The notes: a model not told the origin generated them from the letters alone. Shown: positions 16,745-26,000, numbered from the stretch's first letter. The stretch is DNA of 64,000 nucleotides from Acidovorax sp. sic0104 (GCF_019219095.1 NZ_JAHUWH010000013.1:1-64000), one strand, 5' to 3'. Numbers and translations are program-made.

Positions 16745-17585
16745 CGTTGTCTGCGGCATAGAAGTAGCTGCCAAAGCGGGCGCGCCGGTTGCGCTCGCCG
16801 GGCGGGGTGTGTTGCCGGTCGTGGTCGTAGCGGGCCTGGGCCTCGGTCATCACCGTCTTGAAGGCCTGGCGCCACGCCTTGGCGGCCACGGCATGCAGGC
16901 GCCGGGCGGACTCCTCACTCAGCTGGTCCACGAACACCGCCTGCTCCAGATAGTTGTGGCCGCCCTGCAGGTTGAGGCTGGCGGCGGCGAGATGGTCGTG
17001 CAGGTTGTCCTGCATGAGCTGGGCCATTTCTGCAAACCCCTGGCGCGGAACGAAACCCGCGGCCAGCAGCCGGATGTGTCCGTCGCCGCTTTCTTCGGCC
17101 ATGCCCAGGCGCACGAGCTCATCGAGCACGGCGCGGGGCCGCACGTCGCTGCTGATGCCGGCCACCAGCGCATCGAAGCTGGGTGCATCGCCGTCACTGC
17201 CGGGACCGCTGCCGCGTGGCAGCGCGCGCGGCTGGCCTTCGTCGTCCAGGCAGTCGGCCTGGCTCAGCCAGCGCGCGGCGACCTGGCTGGCCATGTTCAG
17301 CGGGGTTTCTGCGGGCTCGTCCTCGGAGGCGGGCTCCGCCAGGCGCCCCAGGTTGCGCACGTCGCGCCGGTGCACGCCGGACATCAGGCTCACGGCGCTG
17401 TCGGTGGTCTTCTTGCCGCTGGCAAGAAGCTCGTCGTGGGCCGCCTCCAGAAACACCTTCTTCATGGCCGTGGCAAAGGCCGGATAGGCCACGCCATTGC
17501 GCAGCAGCAGCCGCGCCAGAGGGCGCAACACATGCAGGGCGGAGGCCAGGACGATGGCAGAGCGGGAGGGCATGCGGTCGATCAA
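16728..17585 (-). CDS. DUF6502 family protein, possible DNA-binding regulator
   Basis: 285 aa. The N-terminal ~90 residues (LLLRNGVAYPAFATAMKKVF, then TDSAVSLMSGVHRRDVRNL) look like a winged helix-turn-helix; the rest is helical with no known catalytic motif. The family is annotated as uncharacterised, and a regulatory role is my inference. The gene is divergent from a beta-propeller lipoprotein gene, and a near-perfect palindrome lies in the shared promoter region (17642-17658), as expected for an autoregulated local regulator. The downstream lipoprotein gene overlaps its end. Confidence 0.75.
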   Translation of the reverse strand: MIDRMPSRSAIVLASALHVLRPLARLLLRNGVAYPAFATAMKKVFLEAAHDELLASGKKTTDSAVSLMSGVHRRDVRNLGRLAEPASEDEPAETPLNMASQVAARWLSQADCLDDEGQPRALPRGSGPGSDGDAPSFDALVAGISSDVRPRAVLDELVRLGMAEESGDGHIRLLAAGFVPRQGFAEMAQLMQDNLHDHLAAASLNLQGGHNYLEQAVFVDQLSEESARRLHAVAAKAWRQAFKTVMTEAQARYDHDRQHTPPGERNRRARFGSYFYAADNDERPS

Positions 17586-17641
17586 AAACGAAGAGTCTGT
17601 GGCGTGTGGCCATTGTCATCTGGTTGACCGGTTTGAATTGT

Positions 17642-17658
17642 GTGGGATATTATCCCAC
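17642..17658. promoter_or_regulatory. Palindromic operator candidate
   Basis: GTGGGATATTATCCCAC: 8-bp arms are perfect complements around one central base. It lies 57 bp upstream of the DUF6502 ATG and 84 bp upstream of the beta-propeller ATG, in the shared promoter region. The regulator is unknown; DUF6502 is the obvious candidate. Confidence 0.55.
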
Positions 17659-17741
17659 TCAGTTCCAATGAACGCATTTTCAGCGCAGCAGGTGGCGAAA
17701 CCGGCGCGCGGGATGTTCAAAAAAACCTCAGGGAGAAATCA

Positions 17742-19793
17742 ATGGCGTACAAGGAGTTGGCGCGAAGGGTGGCGGGGGCATCGCCCGCCTGGCTGGCCGT
17801 GGCGGCGACCGCGCTGGCGACCGGCTGCGGGGGCAGTGGCCCCGAGGGCGGGGGGCCGGGCCCGTCCAACGAGGCGAGGCTGCAGGCCGCGCGCCCGGGT
17901 GACCTGGTCGCGTACTTCAAGGCCCGGATCGCGCAGCGTGCGGCGCTGGGTTTCAGCGCAACCGCCATCACCGTGCCCACGGTGGGTGCCCTCAGCGCCG
18001 CCGGCAGCGTGGTCACGAACACGGGCACGCCGCTGGTGGGCGATGTGGTGGAAGAGGACGGCCTGCTCAAGAGCAACGGCAAGATGGTCTATGGCCTGCA
18101 CCGGGGCTACCCCACCGGCGCGGGCCGTGAGCCGCCCCGTCTGTCGGCCATGGCCCGCGCGGCCGATGGCAGCCTGGGCAGCGTGGGCCGCGCCACGCTG
18201 GACGCCCAGTTCATCCCGCACGGGTTCTATGTGGCCGTTGGCGGAACGCGTGCCGCAGTGCTGTCGCAGCAAGACCCGTATGCAGGCCGGCAGCCTGTCG
18301 TGGCTGCAGCGGAAGCGCCTGATGCAGCAACTACCGTGCTGCCCGAGTACAGCCGCACGCTGTCCCTGGACGTGTTCACCCTCGGCAAGGACTCTGCGCC
18401 CGAGCCGGTCAAGCGGATGCGCATTGACGGGCTGTTGGTGGGCAGCCGGCTGATTGGCAACACCCTGTACCTGGTCAGCACGTGGTCGCCGGATCTCACG
18501 CGGTTCAACGTGCCTGCGGGCGCCTCGGCATCGGCGGTGGAGGCGGCGTTGAAGGACCTGACGGCGGCTGCGCTGATTCCCACCTTGCGCGTGGACGGCG
18601 GCGCGCCGCAACCGCTGGTCACCGAGGGCGACTGCCTGGTTCAGCCGGGCAATGCATCGCTGGCCCTGCAGCTGACGTCCATCACCGCCATCGACCTCAC
18701 ATCCTCGGGCCTGGCGCGGACCAGCCGCTGCTTTGCCGGTGGCAGCGAAGCCTTGCACATGGGCGCGCGCAGCGTGTATGTGGCCAGCTCGCGCCAGTAC
18801 CGCATGGGCGGCGATGTGGCCAGCGCGGCGTTCCCGGCCGCCAGCCGAACGGACATCCACAAGTTCAGCTTTCGCGGTTCGCAGGTGGACTACGACGCGT
18901 CCGGAAGCGTGGACGGCCACCTGGGCTGGGACCTGCGCCGCATGCCGTCGCGTCTGAACGAGTACCAGAACGATCTGCGCGTGCTGACCTTCACCGGCAC
19001 GGTGGGCCAGAGCGGCATGCCGCCCGTGAGCATCCAGGCGCAGCCGGCCTCGCCGGCGCTGCTGACCGTGCTGCGCGACAGTGGCAGCGACAGCCGCCTG
19101 GGCGTGCAGGCCCGGTTGCCCATCAAGCTGCGCACATCGCGCGGGGACCAGCAGGTGGACGTCGTGCATTTCGCAGGTGTTCGCGCATATGCCACCACCT
19201 TGGCCACCAACTCTGCCACGGCAGAGCCCGTGTGGGTGCTGGACCTGGCCAGTGCCGCCGCACCGTCCTTGGCAGGCGAGCTGGCAGCAGGCGGCTTTGC
19301 GGACCAGATGTTTCCGCTGCCCGGTGGCTTGTTGCTGGGCGTCGGCAGGGACAGCGCGCAGGGCGGGGTGGCCGATGGCATCCAGCTTGCGCTGTTCGAT
19401 GTGCGCAACGCGGCGCAGGGCCGGCTGCTGGCGACCCAGAAGCTGGGCGGGCGGGGCAGCATCACCACGCTCGATGGCGTGCGGCCCGTGCTTGACGTGC
19501 TGAGTGTGGACGGCCTGGTGCGCATCGCGTTCCCGGCCCGGGTCTACATGGCACCGACGATGATCGGCACGCCGCCCCCGCTGAGGGGCTACCAGGGCGC
19601 GGCGCGCCTGGAAGTGAACACCCGCAATGGCACGCTGGGCTTGCGGTCCATGGTGGTCTCCACGCCCCTCCTCGACGGCGACTCGCCCGAACTCTACGGC
19701 CGCTTTGACATCGCCAGCGAGCGCAGCCTCCAGGTGGACAACGCGGCATACCAGCTGTCAGGGGGGCTGGTGTTCACCAAGATGGGCGACTGA
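17742..19793 (+). CDS. Secreted beta-propeller domain lipoprotein
   Basis: 683 aa from the ATG at 17742, preceded by GGGAGAAATC; the frame is open upstream but this start gives a lipoprotein signal ending ATGC. The mature protein has the repeated strand pattern of the 'beta propeller domain' family of secreted archaeal and bacterial proteins (LDVFTLG, RIDGLLVGSRL, ITAIDLTSSGL, LRVLTFTG, VLDLASAA, ALFDVRNAAQG). Function of the family is unknown; an envelope-located binding platform is likely. Divergent from DUF6502 and possibly controlled by the intervening palindrome. Confidence 0.8.
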   Translation: MAYKELARRVAGASPAWLAVAATALATGCGGSGPEGGGPGPSNEARLQAARPGDLVAYFKARIAQRAALGFSATAITVPTVGALSAAGSVVTNTGTPLVGDVVEEDGLLKSNGKMVYGLHRGYPTGAGREPPRLSAMARAADGSLGSVGRATLDAQFIPHGFYVAVGGTRAAVLSQQDPYAGRQPVVAAAEAPDAATTVLPEYSRTLSLDVFTLGKDSAPEPVKRMRIDGLLVGSRLIGNTLYLVSTWSPDLTRFNVPAGASASAVEAALKDLTAAALIPTLRVDGGAPQPLVTEGDCLVQPGNASLALQLTSITAIDLTSSGLARTSRCFAGGSEALHMGARSVYVASSRQYRMGGDVASAAFPAASRTDIHKFSFRGSQVDYDASGSVDGHLGWDLRRMPSRLNEYQNDLRVLTFTGTVGQSGMPPVSIQAQPASPALLTVLRDSGSDSRLGVQARLPIKLRTSRGDQQVDVVHFAGVRAYATTLATNSATAEPVWVLDLASAAAPSLAGELAAGGFADQMFPLPGGLLLGVGRDSAQGGVADGIQLALFDVRNAAQGRLLATQKLGGRGSITTLDGVRPVLDVLSVDGLVRIAFPARVYMAPTMIGTPPPLRGYQGAARLEVNTRNGTLGLRSMVVSTPLLDGDSPELYGRFDIASERSLQVDNAAYQLSGGLVFTKMGD

Positions 19794-19845
19794 GGCGAAG
19801 GCGTCGCCGGGCCTTGCGCGGGCCTGCGGCCCTTTATCCTCAGCG

Positions 19846-19910
19846 ATATTGATCGCTATAAAAAAAGTAGCTTGCTGCGCATGTACAGAAAGCGTTGGCA
19901 GCCATTTTGG
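19846..19910 (+). repeat. Dispersed intergenic repeat family 1, copy B
   Basis: Diverged copy (TTGATCGCTATA, then GTAGCTTGCTGCGCATG and AAAGCGTTGGCAGCC) between the convergent beta-propeller and kynA genes. Confidence 0.5.
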
Positions 19911-19927
19911 TGTCTGCCCATGAGTGG

Positions 19928-20815
19928 TCACAGGTCCGTGCGCAGCTTCCAGATCTCGGGGAACAGCACCACGTCCAGCATCTTGCGCAGGTAGCTCACG
20001 CCGCCGGTGCCGCCCGTGCCGCGCTTGAAGCCGATCACGCGTTCCACGGTGGTCACGTGCCTGAAGCGCCACAGGCGGAATGCGTCTTCCAGGTCGGTGA
20101 GCTCCTCGCCCAGCTGGTACAGGTCCCAGTGCTCCTTGGGGTTGCGGTACACCACCAGCCAGGCCTGCTCCACGCCGTCGCTTTCTGCGTACGGTTGCGT
20201 CCAGTCCCGCTCCAGGTGGCTGGCGGGCACGGGGATGCCGCGGCGCGCCAGCAGGCGCAGGGCCTCGTCGTACAGCGAGGGCGCCTCGTACGCGGCCTGC
20301 ACCTGGGCCAGCAGGTCGGCGCGGTGCTCGTGGGGCTTGAGCATGGCGCGGTTCTTGTTGCCCAGGGCAAACTCGATGCTGCGGTACTGGTAGCTCTGAA
20401 AGCCGCTGGACTGGCCCAGGTACGGGCGCATGGCGGTGTACTCGGGCGGCGTCATGGTGGCCAGCACGTCCCAGGCGTGCACCAGCTGCTCCATGATCTT
20501 GGAGACGCGCGCCAGCATCTTGAAGGCCATCTGCAGCTCGTCGTTGGCGATGTGCGCAATGGCCGCGCGCAGCTCGTGGAGCATGAGCTTCATCCACAGC
20601 TCGCTGGTCTGGTGCTGCACGATGAACAGCATCTCGTCGTGCGCGGGCGACAGCGGCTTTTGCGCGGTGAGGATGGCGTCGAGCTGCAGGTAGTCGCCGT
20701 AGCTCATCGACTGGCTGAAGTCGAGCTGGGCGCGCTCCTCGTGCACGATGGATTCGGGCAGGGCTGTGCCGGAGGTTTCGCTGATGGTTGCGGGGGTTTG
20801 GGAAAAGGGGCACAT
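19928..20815 (-). CDS. kynA: Tryptophan 2,3-dioxygenase
   Basis: 295 aa from the ATG at 20815, which has AGGAG 8 bases upstream. This cytosolic haem enzyme opens the indole ring of L-tryptophan to N-formylkynurenine, the first step of the kynurenine pathway. Family motifs are clear: [24 protein letters not shown] (active-site His and substrate pocket), and [11 protein letters not shown] with the proximal haem ligand His253. It is the third gene of a kynB-kynU-kynA run on the minus strand; a REP-like repeat lies between it and kynU. Confidence 0.97.
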   Translation of the reverse strand: MCPFSQTPATISETSGTALPESIVHEERAQLDFSQSMSYGDYLQLDAILTAQKPLSPAHDEMLFIVQHQTSELWMKLMLHELRAAIAHIANDELQMAFKMLARVSKIMEQLVHAWDVLATMTPPEYTAMRPYLGQSSGFQSYQYRSIEFALGNKNRAMLKPHEHRADLLAQVQAAYEAPSLYDEALRLLARRGIPVPASHLERDWTQPYAESDGVEQAWLVVYRNPKEHWDLYQLGEELTDLEDAFRLWRFRHVTTVERVIGFKRGTGGTGGVSYLRKMLDVVLFPEIWKLRTDL

Positions 20816-20870
20816 CGTGGGTCTCCTGCGTTCGCGTGGCGTCGTGCGTATTCGCGTTCGATCAAACAAA

Positions 20871-20927
20871 ACCGTTCGGGCTGAGCCTGTCGAAGCCTCG
20901 CGCGGCGCTTCGACGGCGCTCAGTGAG
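20871..20927. repeat. REP-like repeat family 2, copy 1
   Basis: CCGTTCGGGCTGAGCCTGTC followed by an imperfect inverted copy. Lies between kynU and kynA. Related copies are at 44186 and 52995. Confidence 0.7.
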
Positions 20928-20957
20928 CGGGTTGAAGTTCTTGATTGCTGATACGTA

Positions 20958-22268
20958 TCAGGTCACCGCATGCGTCTGGTTGAACTCGGCCTTCTGCCAC
21001 TCGCCGCTTTCCAGCACCTGGCGCAGATGCTCCACGGCGTTCCACACGTCTTCAAAGCCCAGGTACAGCGGCGTGAAGCCAAAGCGCAGGATGTCCTTGT
21101 GCGGACCCTTGCCGCCGTCTCCCTTGCGGAAGTCGCCGATGACGCCGCGCGCGATCAGTGCCTGCACGATGGCATACGCCCCGCTGCCCTGGCCGTTCAC
21201 GCCCTGGCCTTCGTCGCGCGTCAGGCACACCTGCGAGCCGCGCTGGGCATGCTCGCGCGGAGTGGCCAGGCCCAGGCCGTGGCCCGCGCAGCGCTCCTCC
21301 ACCAGGCGGATGAACAGGTCGGTGAGCGCGAGCGACTTGGTGCGCAGCGCGGCCATGCCGCCCAGCGCCTGCGCGGCGGTGAACACGTCCAGCCCGCACT
21401 GCAGGGCCGACAAACTGATGATGGGCTGCGTGCCGCACAGGTAGCGCGTGATGCCGGCCGCAGGCTGGTAGTCGGGCGTGAACTGGAACGGCGCCGCGTG
21501 GCCCCACCAGCCCGACAGCGGCTGCCAGAAACGGCTGGCGTGGCGCGGGTGCACCCACACGAAGGCCGGTGCGCCGGGGCCGCCATTCAGGTACTTGTAG
21601 CCGCAGCCGATGGAGAAGTCTGCGCCCGCGCCGTTCAGATCGACCGGCACCGCGCCCGCGCTGTGCGCCAGGTCCCACACGCACAGAATGCCCTGCGCAT
21701 GCGCGGCGGCGGTGATGGCGGCCATGTCGTGCATGGCGCCGGTGCGGTAGTTCACGTGGGTGAGCATCAGCACGGCGACGCCGGGGGTCAGCGCGGCGGT
21801 GATCTCCTCGGGCTCCACCAGCACCAGCTCCAGCCCGCGCTCCTTGCACAGGCCTTCGGCGATGTACAGGTCGGTCGGGAAGTTGCTGCGCTCGCTCACG
21901 ATGCGCTTGCGCGCGGGGCCGTCTTCGCGGGCAATGTTCAGGGCCGCGCTCAGCACCTTGTACAGGTTGATCGAAGTGCTGTCGGTGCAGACCACTTCGT
22001 TCGGGCCGGCGCCGATCAGCGGGGCCAGCTGGTTGCCCAGGCGCTGGGGCAGGTCGAACCAGCTCGCGGTGTTCCAGGATTTGATGAGGTCGGTGGCCCA
22101 CTCGCGCGTCACCACGTCGGCCACGCGCGCGGCGGCAGCCTTGGGCGCCACGCCCAGCGAGTTGCCGTCCAGGTAGATCACGCCCTGCGGCAGCGTGAAG
22201 TGATCGCGCAGCGGGGCGATGGGGTCCTGCGCGTCGAGTGCGCGGCAGTCTTGCAAGGTGGTGGTCAT
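20958..22268 (-). CDS. kynU: Kynureninase
   Basis: 436 aa, normal length. A PLP enzyme that cleaves L-kynurenine to anthranilate and alanine. The N-terminus has [18 protein letters not shown] is the cofactor-binding aspartate region, and [10 protein letters not shown] holds the Schiff-base lysine K225. Second gene of the kynBUA cluster; the 87 bp to kynB contain a dispersed repeat. The cluster makes anthranilate, which may feed catabolism or quinolone-type metabolites; no anthranilate dioxygenase is in the window. Confidence 0.97.
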   Translation of the reverse strand: MTTTLQDCRALDAQDPIAPLRDHFTLPQGVIYLDGNSLGVAPKAAAARVADVVTREWATDLIKSWNTASWFDLPQRLGNQLAPLIGAGPNEVVCTDSTSINLYKVLSAALNIAREDGPARKRIVSERSNFPTDLYIAEGLCKERGLELVLVEPEEITAALTPGVAVLMLTHVNYRTGAMHDMAAITAAAHAQGILCVWDLAHSAGAVPVDLNGAGADFSIGCGYKYLNGGPGAPAFVWVHPRHASRFWQPLSGWWGHAAPFQFTPDYQPAAGITRYLCGTQPIISLSALQCGLDVFTAAQALGGMAALRTKSLALTDLFIRLVEERCAGHGLGLATPREHAQRGSQVCLTRDEGQGVNGQGSGAYAIVQALIARGVIGDFRKGDGGKGPHKDILRFGFTPLYLGFEDVWNAVEHLRQVLESGEWQKAEFNQTHAVT

Positions 22269-22285
22269 GGTGATGAGATCGTTTG

Positions 22286-22350
22286 CTTCTGTTTTGGTAG
22301 CTATCGGCGCTGATGGGGAAAGCGCTGGAGCCTTGTAGGGCTTGAAATTC
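22286..22350 (+). repeat. Dispersed intergenic repeat family 1, copy C
   Basis: TTTTGGTAGCTATCGGCGCT then GATGGGGAAAGCGCTGGAG; lies between kynU and kynB. Confidence 0.6.
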
Positions 22351-22355
22351 GGGCG

Positions 22356-23012
22356 CTACAGCGAGCGCAGGATGGCACGCACCGGCGACGCGTCGGCGGT
22401 CGTCAGCTTCAGCGGCAGGGCGATCAGCTCGTAGTCGCCCTCGGACACGTTGTCGAGCACCAGGTTCTCCAGCACGCGCAGGCCGCGGCGGCGGATGACC
22501 TGGTGGCTGTCGAGCGTCTTGCTGTCCGCCGGGTCGATGCTGGCGGTGTCGATGCCCACCAGCAGCACGCCCAGGTCGGCCAGGCGCTCGATGGTGTCGG
22601 GCGCGTAGGCGGCCAGTTGGCCGTCCCAGCGGTCCTGCGGCATGTGTTCGTAAGTGCGCACCAGCACGCGCTGGGGCAAGGTCGAGTCCACCGCATGGGC
22701 GATGTGGTCCCAGGTGATGAGCGGCCCGCGTGCGATGGCGTGGATCACGCGGCAGGGCCCCAGAAATGCGTCGAGCGAAACGTCGCCGATGCTGGCGCCG
22801 CGCTCGTCGTAGTGCAGCGGCGCGTCAGCATGGGCGCCCACATGCGGCGACAGCGTGATCGCGCTCACGTTCACCGGGCAGCCGGGCCCGATGGTGGCGC
22901 ACCACTGCTGGCTGTACGCCGTGTCGCCCGGGAACACGGGGCTGCCCGCATGCACGGGCGGCGAGATGTCCCAGAGCCTGCGGGTGGTGGAAGAAGAGGG
23001 GCTGGTTGGCAT
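22356..23012 (-). CDS. kynB: Kynurenine formamidase
   Basis: 218 aa from the ATG at 23012; the frame extends 20 codons upstream, but this start gives the usual N-terminus (RLWDISPPV). It hydrolyses N-formylkynurenine to kynurenine and formate. It belongs to the cyclase-like metal-dependent amidases, with the metal-binding HVGAHADAPLH motif and FPGDTAYSQ near the N-terminus. First gene of the kynBUA operon, as in Ralstonia and Burkholderia. An Lrp-type KynR regulator gene is often adjacent in relatives; none is present here. Confidence 0.95.
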   Translation of the reverse strand: MPTSPSSSTTRRLWDISPPVHAGSPVFPGDTAYSQQWCATIGPGCPVNVSAITLSPHVGAHADAPLHYDERGASIGDVSLDAFLGPCRVIHAIARGPLITWDHIAHAVDSTLPQRVLVRTYEHMPQDRWDGQLAAYAPDTIERLADLGVLLVGIDTASIDPADSKTLDSHQVIRRRGLRVLENLVLDNVSEGDYELIALPLKLTTADASPVRAILRSL

Positions 23013-23085
23013 GGGACAAAGTTTGCATGTCCCGGAAAAACCATGGTGTCGGTTATTTCCAACATCGTTCATATTTTGTTGAAGC

Positions 23086-23301
23086 CTAAACGATCTGGCG
23101 AGTTCTCATGGTGCCGTGGCTCACCCGGGCTGCGTGTACTGCTGCGGAAGTCTTGACCGACAAGCCACGGTACTCGACGCGCTGGGCCTTGGCGAAGAGC
23201 CACCACCTGCCATCGGCCCCCACAGGCGGATGGATAGCCTGGAAGCCTGCAAAGCGGATTCCCCGGAGTTGCATGATTTCCGTGCCAAAGGCGACTGACA
23301 T
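23086..23301 (-). CDS. Candidate small protein divergent from feoA
   Basis: 71 aa from the ATG at 23301 (MSVAFGTEIMQLRGIRFAGF). No family recognised. The frame has G/C at most third positions and no rare-codon runs, and is soluble with aromatic residues (DGRWWLFAKAQ). The Fur-box-like site lies about 130 bp upstream, so a shared iron-responsive promoter with feoABC is possible. No good ribosome binding site is visible, and it may be a chance ORF. Confidence 0.3.
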   Translation of the reverse strand: MSVAFGTEIMQLRGIRFAGFQAIHPPVGADGRWWLFAKAQRVEYRGLSVKTSAAVHAARVSHGTMRTRQIV

Positions 23302-23430
23302 TGGCGCCAAAGCGGGTGTGCATCCCTGCCAGAGCAAGCAGCGAGCTGACCGACAGCAACCCCTGGCTCGACTTGCGCTGCATCAATCGCAGTCCCCGAG
23401 GGAACCAATCCGCGAAGGTAGCATCATTAA

Positions 23431-23449
23431 AATGAGAATCAATAACATT
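23431..23449 (+). promoter_or_regulatory. Fur-box-like operator of feoABC
   Basis: AATGAGAATCAATAACATT resembles the Fur consensus (GATAATGATAATCATTATC) in the AATGAGAATCAAT core. It lies 18 bp upstream of the feoA ATG in a clearly A/T-rich patch, as expected for iron repression of ferrous-iron uptake. Confidence 0.7.
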
Positions 23450-23466
23450 CAAACAATCAAACTCCG

Positions 23467-23775
23467 ATGACCTCTCCGCACGATGGCGCCGCTGTCCCGC
23501 AGCAGCTCTCTCCTGGCCCTGCGCCATCCACTGCTCTTGACCGGCTGCCCCTGCACACCCCCGCGCTGGTGACAGGGCTGCGCAGTGCCAGCGGCGACCA
23601 GGAAGAAGGCACGGTGCTGCGCCTGATGGAGATCGGCTTCCTCCCGGGTGAGGCGGTGCGTGTGATCGCCCGCGGCGGCTTGGGGGTGGACCCGATCGCG
23701 GTGCGGGTGGGGCAGGCGACGTTTGCCTTGCGCCGCAGCGAGGCGTCGATGGTGCAGGTGGAGGTGCGGCCATGA
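23467..23775 (+). CDS. feoA: Ferrous iron transport protein A
   Basis: 102 aa. An N-terminal extension of about 30 residues precedes the SH3-like FeoA domain (LRLMEIGFLPGEAVRVIARG, then FALRRSEASMVQVEV). FeoA is a small cytosolic partner of FeoB needed for Fe(II) uptake. Its stop overlaps the feoB start by 4 bp (ATGA). The Fur-box-like site just upstream predicts repression in iron excess. Confidence 0.93.
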   Translation: MTSPHDGAAVPQQLSPGPAPSTALDRLPLHTPALVTGLRSASGDQEEGTVLRLMEIGFLPGEAVRVIARGGLGVDPIAVRVGQATFALRRSEASMVQVEVRP

Positions 23776-25667
23776 GCGGGCAGGGCACCGCTGCCGCCGC
23801 GCCGCTGCGCATCGCGCTGCTGGGCAACCCCAACTGCGGCAAGACCGCGCTCTTCAACCTGCTGACCGGCGCGCGCCAGAAGGTGGCCAACTACGCCGGC
23901 GTGACCGTGGAGCGCAAGGAAGGTTCGCTGCAGACCGCCAGCGGCCGGCGCGTGCGCGTGCTGGACCTTCCGGGCGCCTACAGCCTGCATGCGCAGAGCA
24001 TGGACGAGGCCGTCACGCGCGACATCGTCACCGGCCGTCGGGCGGGCGAGCCCGCGCCCGAGGTGCTGGTCTGCGTGACCGACGCCACCCACCTGCGGCT
24101 GAACCTGCGCCTGGTGCTGGAGGCGCGCGCGCTGGGCCTGCCCATGGTGCTGGTGCTGAACATGAGCGACGTTGCCGAGCGCCAGGGCATCGTGATCGAC
24201 CGCGAGGCGCTGGGGCGCGAGCTGGGCATGCCGGTGCTGGCCACGGTGGGCGTGCGGGGCGGCGGTGCGCAAGAACTGGTGCAGTGGCTGGACACCGCGC
24301 AGCCCGCGGCGCTGGCCGCCGCGCAGGTGCCGCTGGCGATGCCCGAAGGCAGCGCGCAGCAGCAGGTGATGCAGCTGCACCAGCAGGTGCGCCGCATCAT
24401 CGACCTGGCAGTGCGCGCGCCGCAGGTCAGCCTGCACCGCGACGACCGCATCGACGCGGTGGTGCTGCACCCGGTGTGGGGCATGGTGCTGCTGGCCGTC
24501 ACGCTGTTCCTGATGTTCCAGGCCGTGTTCAGTTGGGCCGCCGCGCCCATGGACTGGATCAAGGCCGCCACCGAGGCCGCTGCTGCGTGGGTGAATGCGA
24601 ACATGGGCGAGGGCACGCTGCGCAGCCTGCTCACCGACGGCATCATCGCCGGTGCGGGCGGGGTGGTGGTGTTCCTGCCGCAGATCCTGATCCTGTTCTT
24701 CTTCATCCTGGTGCTGGAAGACTCGGGCTACCTGCCGCGCGCGGCGTTTCTGCTGGACCGGGTGATGGGCGTGGTGGGCCTGTCGGGCCGCTCGTTCATC
24801 CCGCTCCTGTCGAGCTTTGCGTGCGCCATTCCCGGCATCATGGCCACCCGGTCCATCCCGAGCTGGCGCGACCGGCTGGTGACGATCATGATCGCGCCGC
24901 TCATGACCTGCTCGGCGCGTTTGCCGGTGTATGCGCTGCTCATCGCGGCCTTTATCCCGGAGCGCACGGTGGCCGGTGTGTTCAACCTGCAGGGCCTGGT
25001 GCTGTTCGCGCTGTACGTGGGCGGCATCGTCAGCGCCATGGCCGTGGCGGCCGTGGCCCGGCTGGCGCGCACCAACACCGGCGCCGCGCCGCTGCTGATG
25101 GAGCTGCCCACCTACCGCTGGCCCAGCCTGCGCAGTCTGGCCATCGGCCTGTGGGAGCGCGCCAAGATCTTCCTGCGCCGCGTGGGCGGCATCATCCTGG
25201 CGCTCACCGTGCTGCTGTGGTTCTTGTCGTCGTTCCCGGCGCCACCGGTGGGCGCCACCGGGCCCGCCATCGAATACAGCCTGGCGGGCAAGATCGGCAG
25301 CCTGCTGGCCGTCGTCTTTGCGCCCATCGGTTTCAACTGGCAGATCTCCATCGCCCTGGTGCCCGGCATGGCCGCGCGCGAGGTGGCCGTGGGGGCCTTG
25401 GGCACCGTATACGCGCTGTCTGCCACGGGCGAGGAGACTGCCGCGCAGCTGGGCCCGCTGATCGCCGCCCAATGGTCACTGGCCACGGCGTTGTCGCTGC
25501 TGGTGTGGTTCATCTTTGCGCCGCAGTGCCTGTCGACCATCGCCACCGTCAAGCGCGAGACCAACAGCTGGCGGTACCCGTTGATCATGACGGCGTACCT
25601 GTTTGCGCTGGCCTACCTGGCCAGCTTCGTGACGTACCGCATCGCACTGGCGATGGGTGGAGGTTAG
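23772..25667 (+). CDS. feoB: Ferrous iron transporter B
   Basis: 631 aa. The N-terminal G domain has G1 GNPNCGKT at 18-25, switch I around VTVERKEG, G3 DLPG at 65-68 and G4 NMSD at 130-133. The membrane part has the two Gate regions with conserved cysteines (SSFACAIPGIMATR, MTCSARLPVYALL). It is shorter than E. coli FeoB (773 aa) but typical for beta-proteobacterial forms. It moves Fe(II) across the inner membrane. Coupled to feoA and followed after 6 bp by the Cys-rich gene. Confidence 0.96.
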   Translation: MSGQGTAAAAPLRIALLGNPNCGKTALFNLLTGARQKVANYAGVTVERKEGSLQTASGRRVRVLDLPGAYSLHAQSMDEAVTRDIVTGRRAGEPAPEVLVCVTDATHLRLNLRLVLEARALGLPMVLVLNMSDVAERQGIVIDREALGRELGMPVLATVGVRGGGAQELVQWLDTAQPAALAAAQVPLAMPEGSAQQQVMQLHQQVRRIIDLAVRAPQVSLHRDDRIDAVVLHPVWGMVLLAVTLFLMFQAVFSWAAAPMDWIKAATEAAAAWVNANMGEGTLRSLLTDGIIAGAGGVVVFLPQILILFFFILVLEDSGYLPRAAFLLDRVMGVVGLSGRSFIPLLSSFACAIPGIMATRSIPSWRDRLVTIMIAPLMTCSARLPVYALLIAAFIPERTVAGVFNLQGLVLFALYVGGIVSAMAVAAVARLARTNTGAAPLLMELPTYRWPSLRSLAIGLWERAKIFLRRVGGIILALTVLLWFLSSFPAPPVGATGPAIEYSLAGKIGSLLAVVFAPIGFNWQISIALVPGMAAREVAVGALGTVYALSATGEETAAQLGPLIAAQWSLATALSLLVWFIFAPQCLSTIATVKRETNSWRYPLIMTAYLFALAYLASFVTYRIALAMGGG

Positions 25668-25673
25668 ACAACC

Positions 25674-25931
25674 ATGGCCCAGGACATCATCGTCGGCCTG
25701 ATCGTGGCCGTTGCCATGCTCTATGTGGCGTGGCGCTACATGCCCCAGGGCTGGCGGCAACGCCTGGGCCGGGTGCATCCGGCGCTGGTGCAGGCACCGG
25801 GCTGCGGCAGCGGGGACGGCGGTGGGGGGTGCAGCACCTGCAGTAGCGGTGGCGGTGGCTGCGGTCCTGCAGCATCGTCGCCGGGCGAGGCTGCGGAGAA
25901 AACAGTGGCCATGCCACGCTCGCGGCATTGA
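25674..25931 (+). CDS. Feo-associated Cys-rich membrane protein
   Basis: 85 aa. One N-terminal membrane helix (IIVGLIVAVAMLYVAWRY), then a short basic linker and a Gly/Cys-rich tail with five cysteines (CGSGDGGGGCSTC, then GGGGCGP). It begins 6 bp after feoB. Small FeoB-linked Cys-rich proteins (FeoC-like or 'FeoB-associated Cys-rich membrane protein') occupy this place in many species, perhaps binding iron or an Fe-S cluster. It has no winged helix, so it is not a classical FeoC. Confidence 0.75.
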   Translation: MAQDIIVGLIVAVAMLYVAWRYMPQGWRQRLGRVHPALVQAPGCGSGDGGGGCSTCSSGGGGCGPAASSPGEAAEKTVAMPRSRH

Positions 25932-25937
25932 TATGGT

Positions 25938-26000
25938 TTGCTATATTATTTGTAGCTGCTTGCGCTTGTCCATCAAGCGGTAGCGGGCGCTGGAGCATCT
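25938..26000 (+). repeat. Dispersed intergenic repeat family 1, copy D
   Basis: ATTTGTAGCTGCTTGCGCTT, then GTCCATCAAGCGG and GCGCTGGAGCATCT. Followed directly by a 9-bp tandem repeat (GGCTTGGGT, three units, 26005-26031). Confidence 0.6.

Larger units (their letters stand above)
23013..23466. other. Divergent kynB-feoA intergenic region
   Basis: 454 bp. Contains a candidate small minus-strand ORF (23086-23301) and a Fur-box-like site next to feoA. Confidence 0.5.

Noticed and set aside
23457..25472. 671-aa open frame antisense to feoB
   Set aside because: Glutamine/histidine/arginine-rich shadow of feoB with no recognisable domain.
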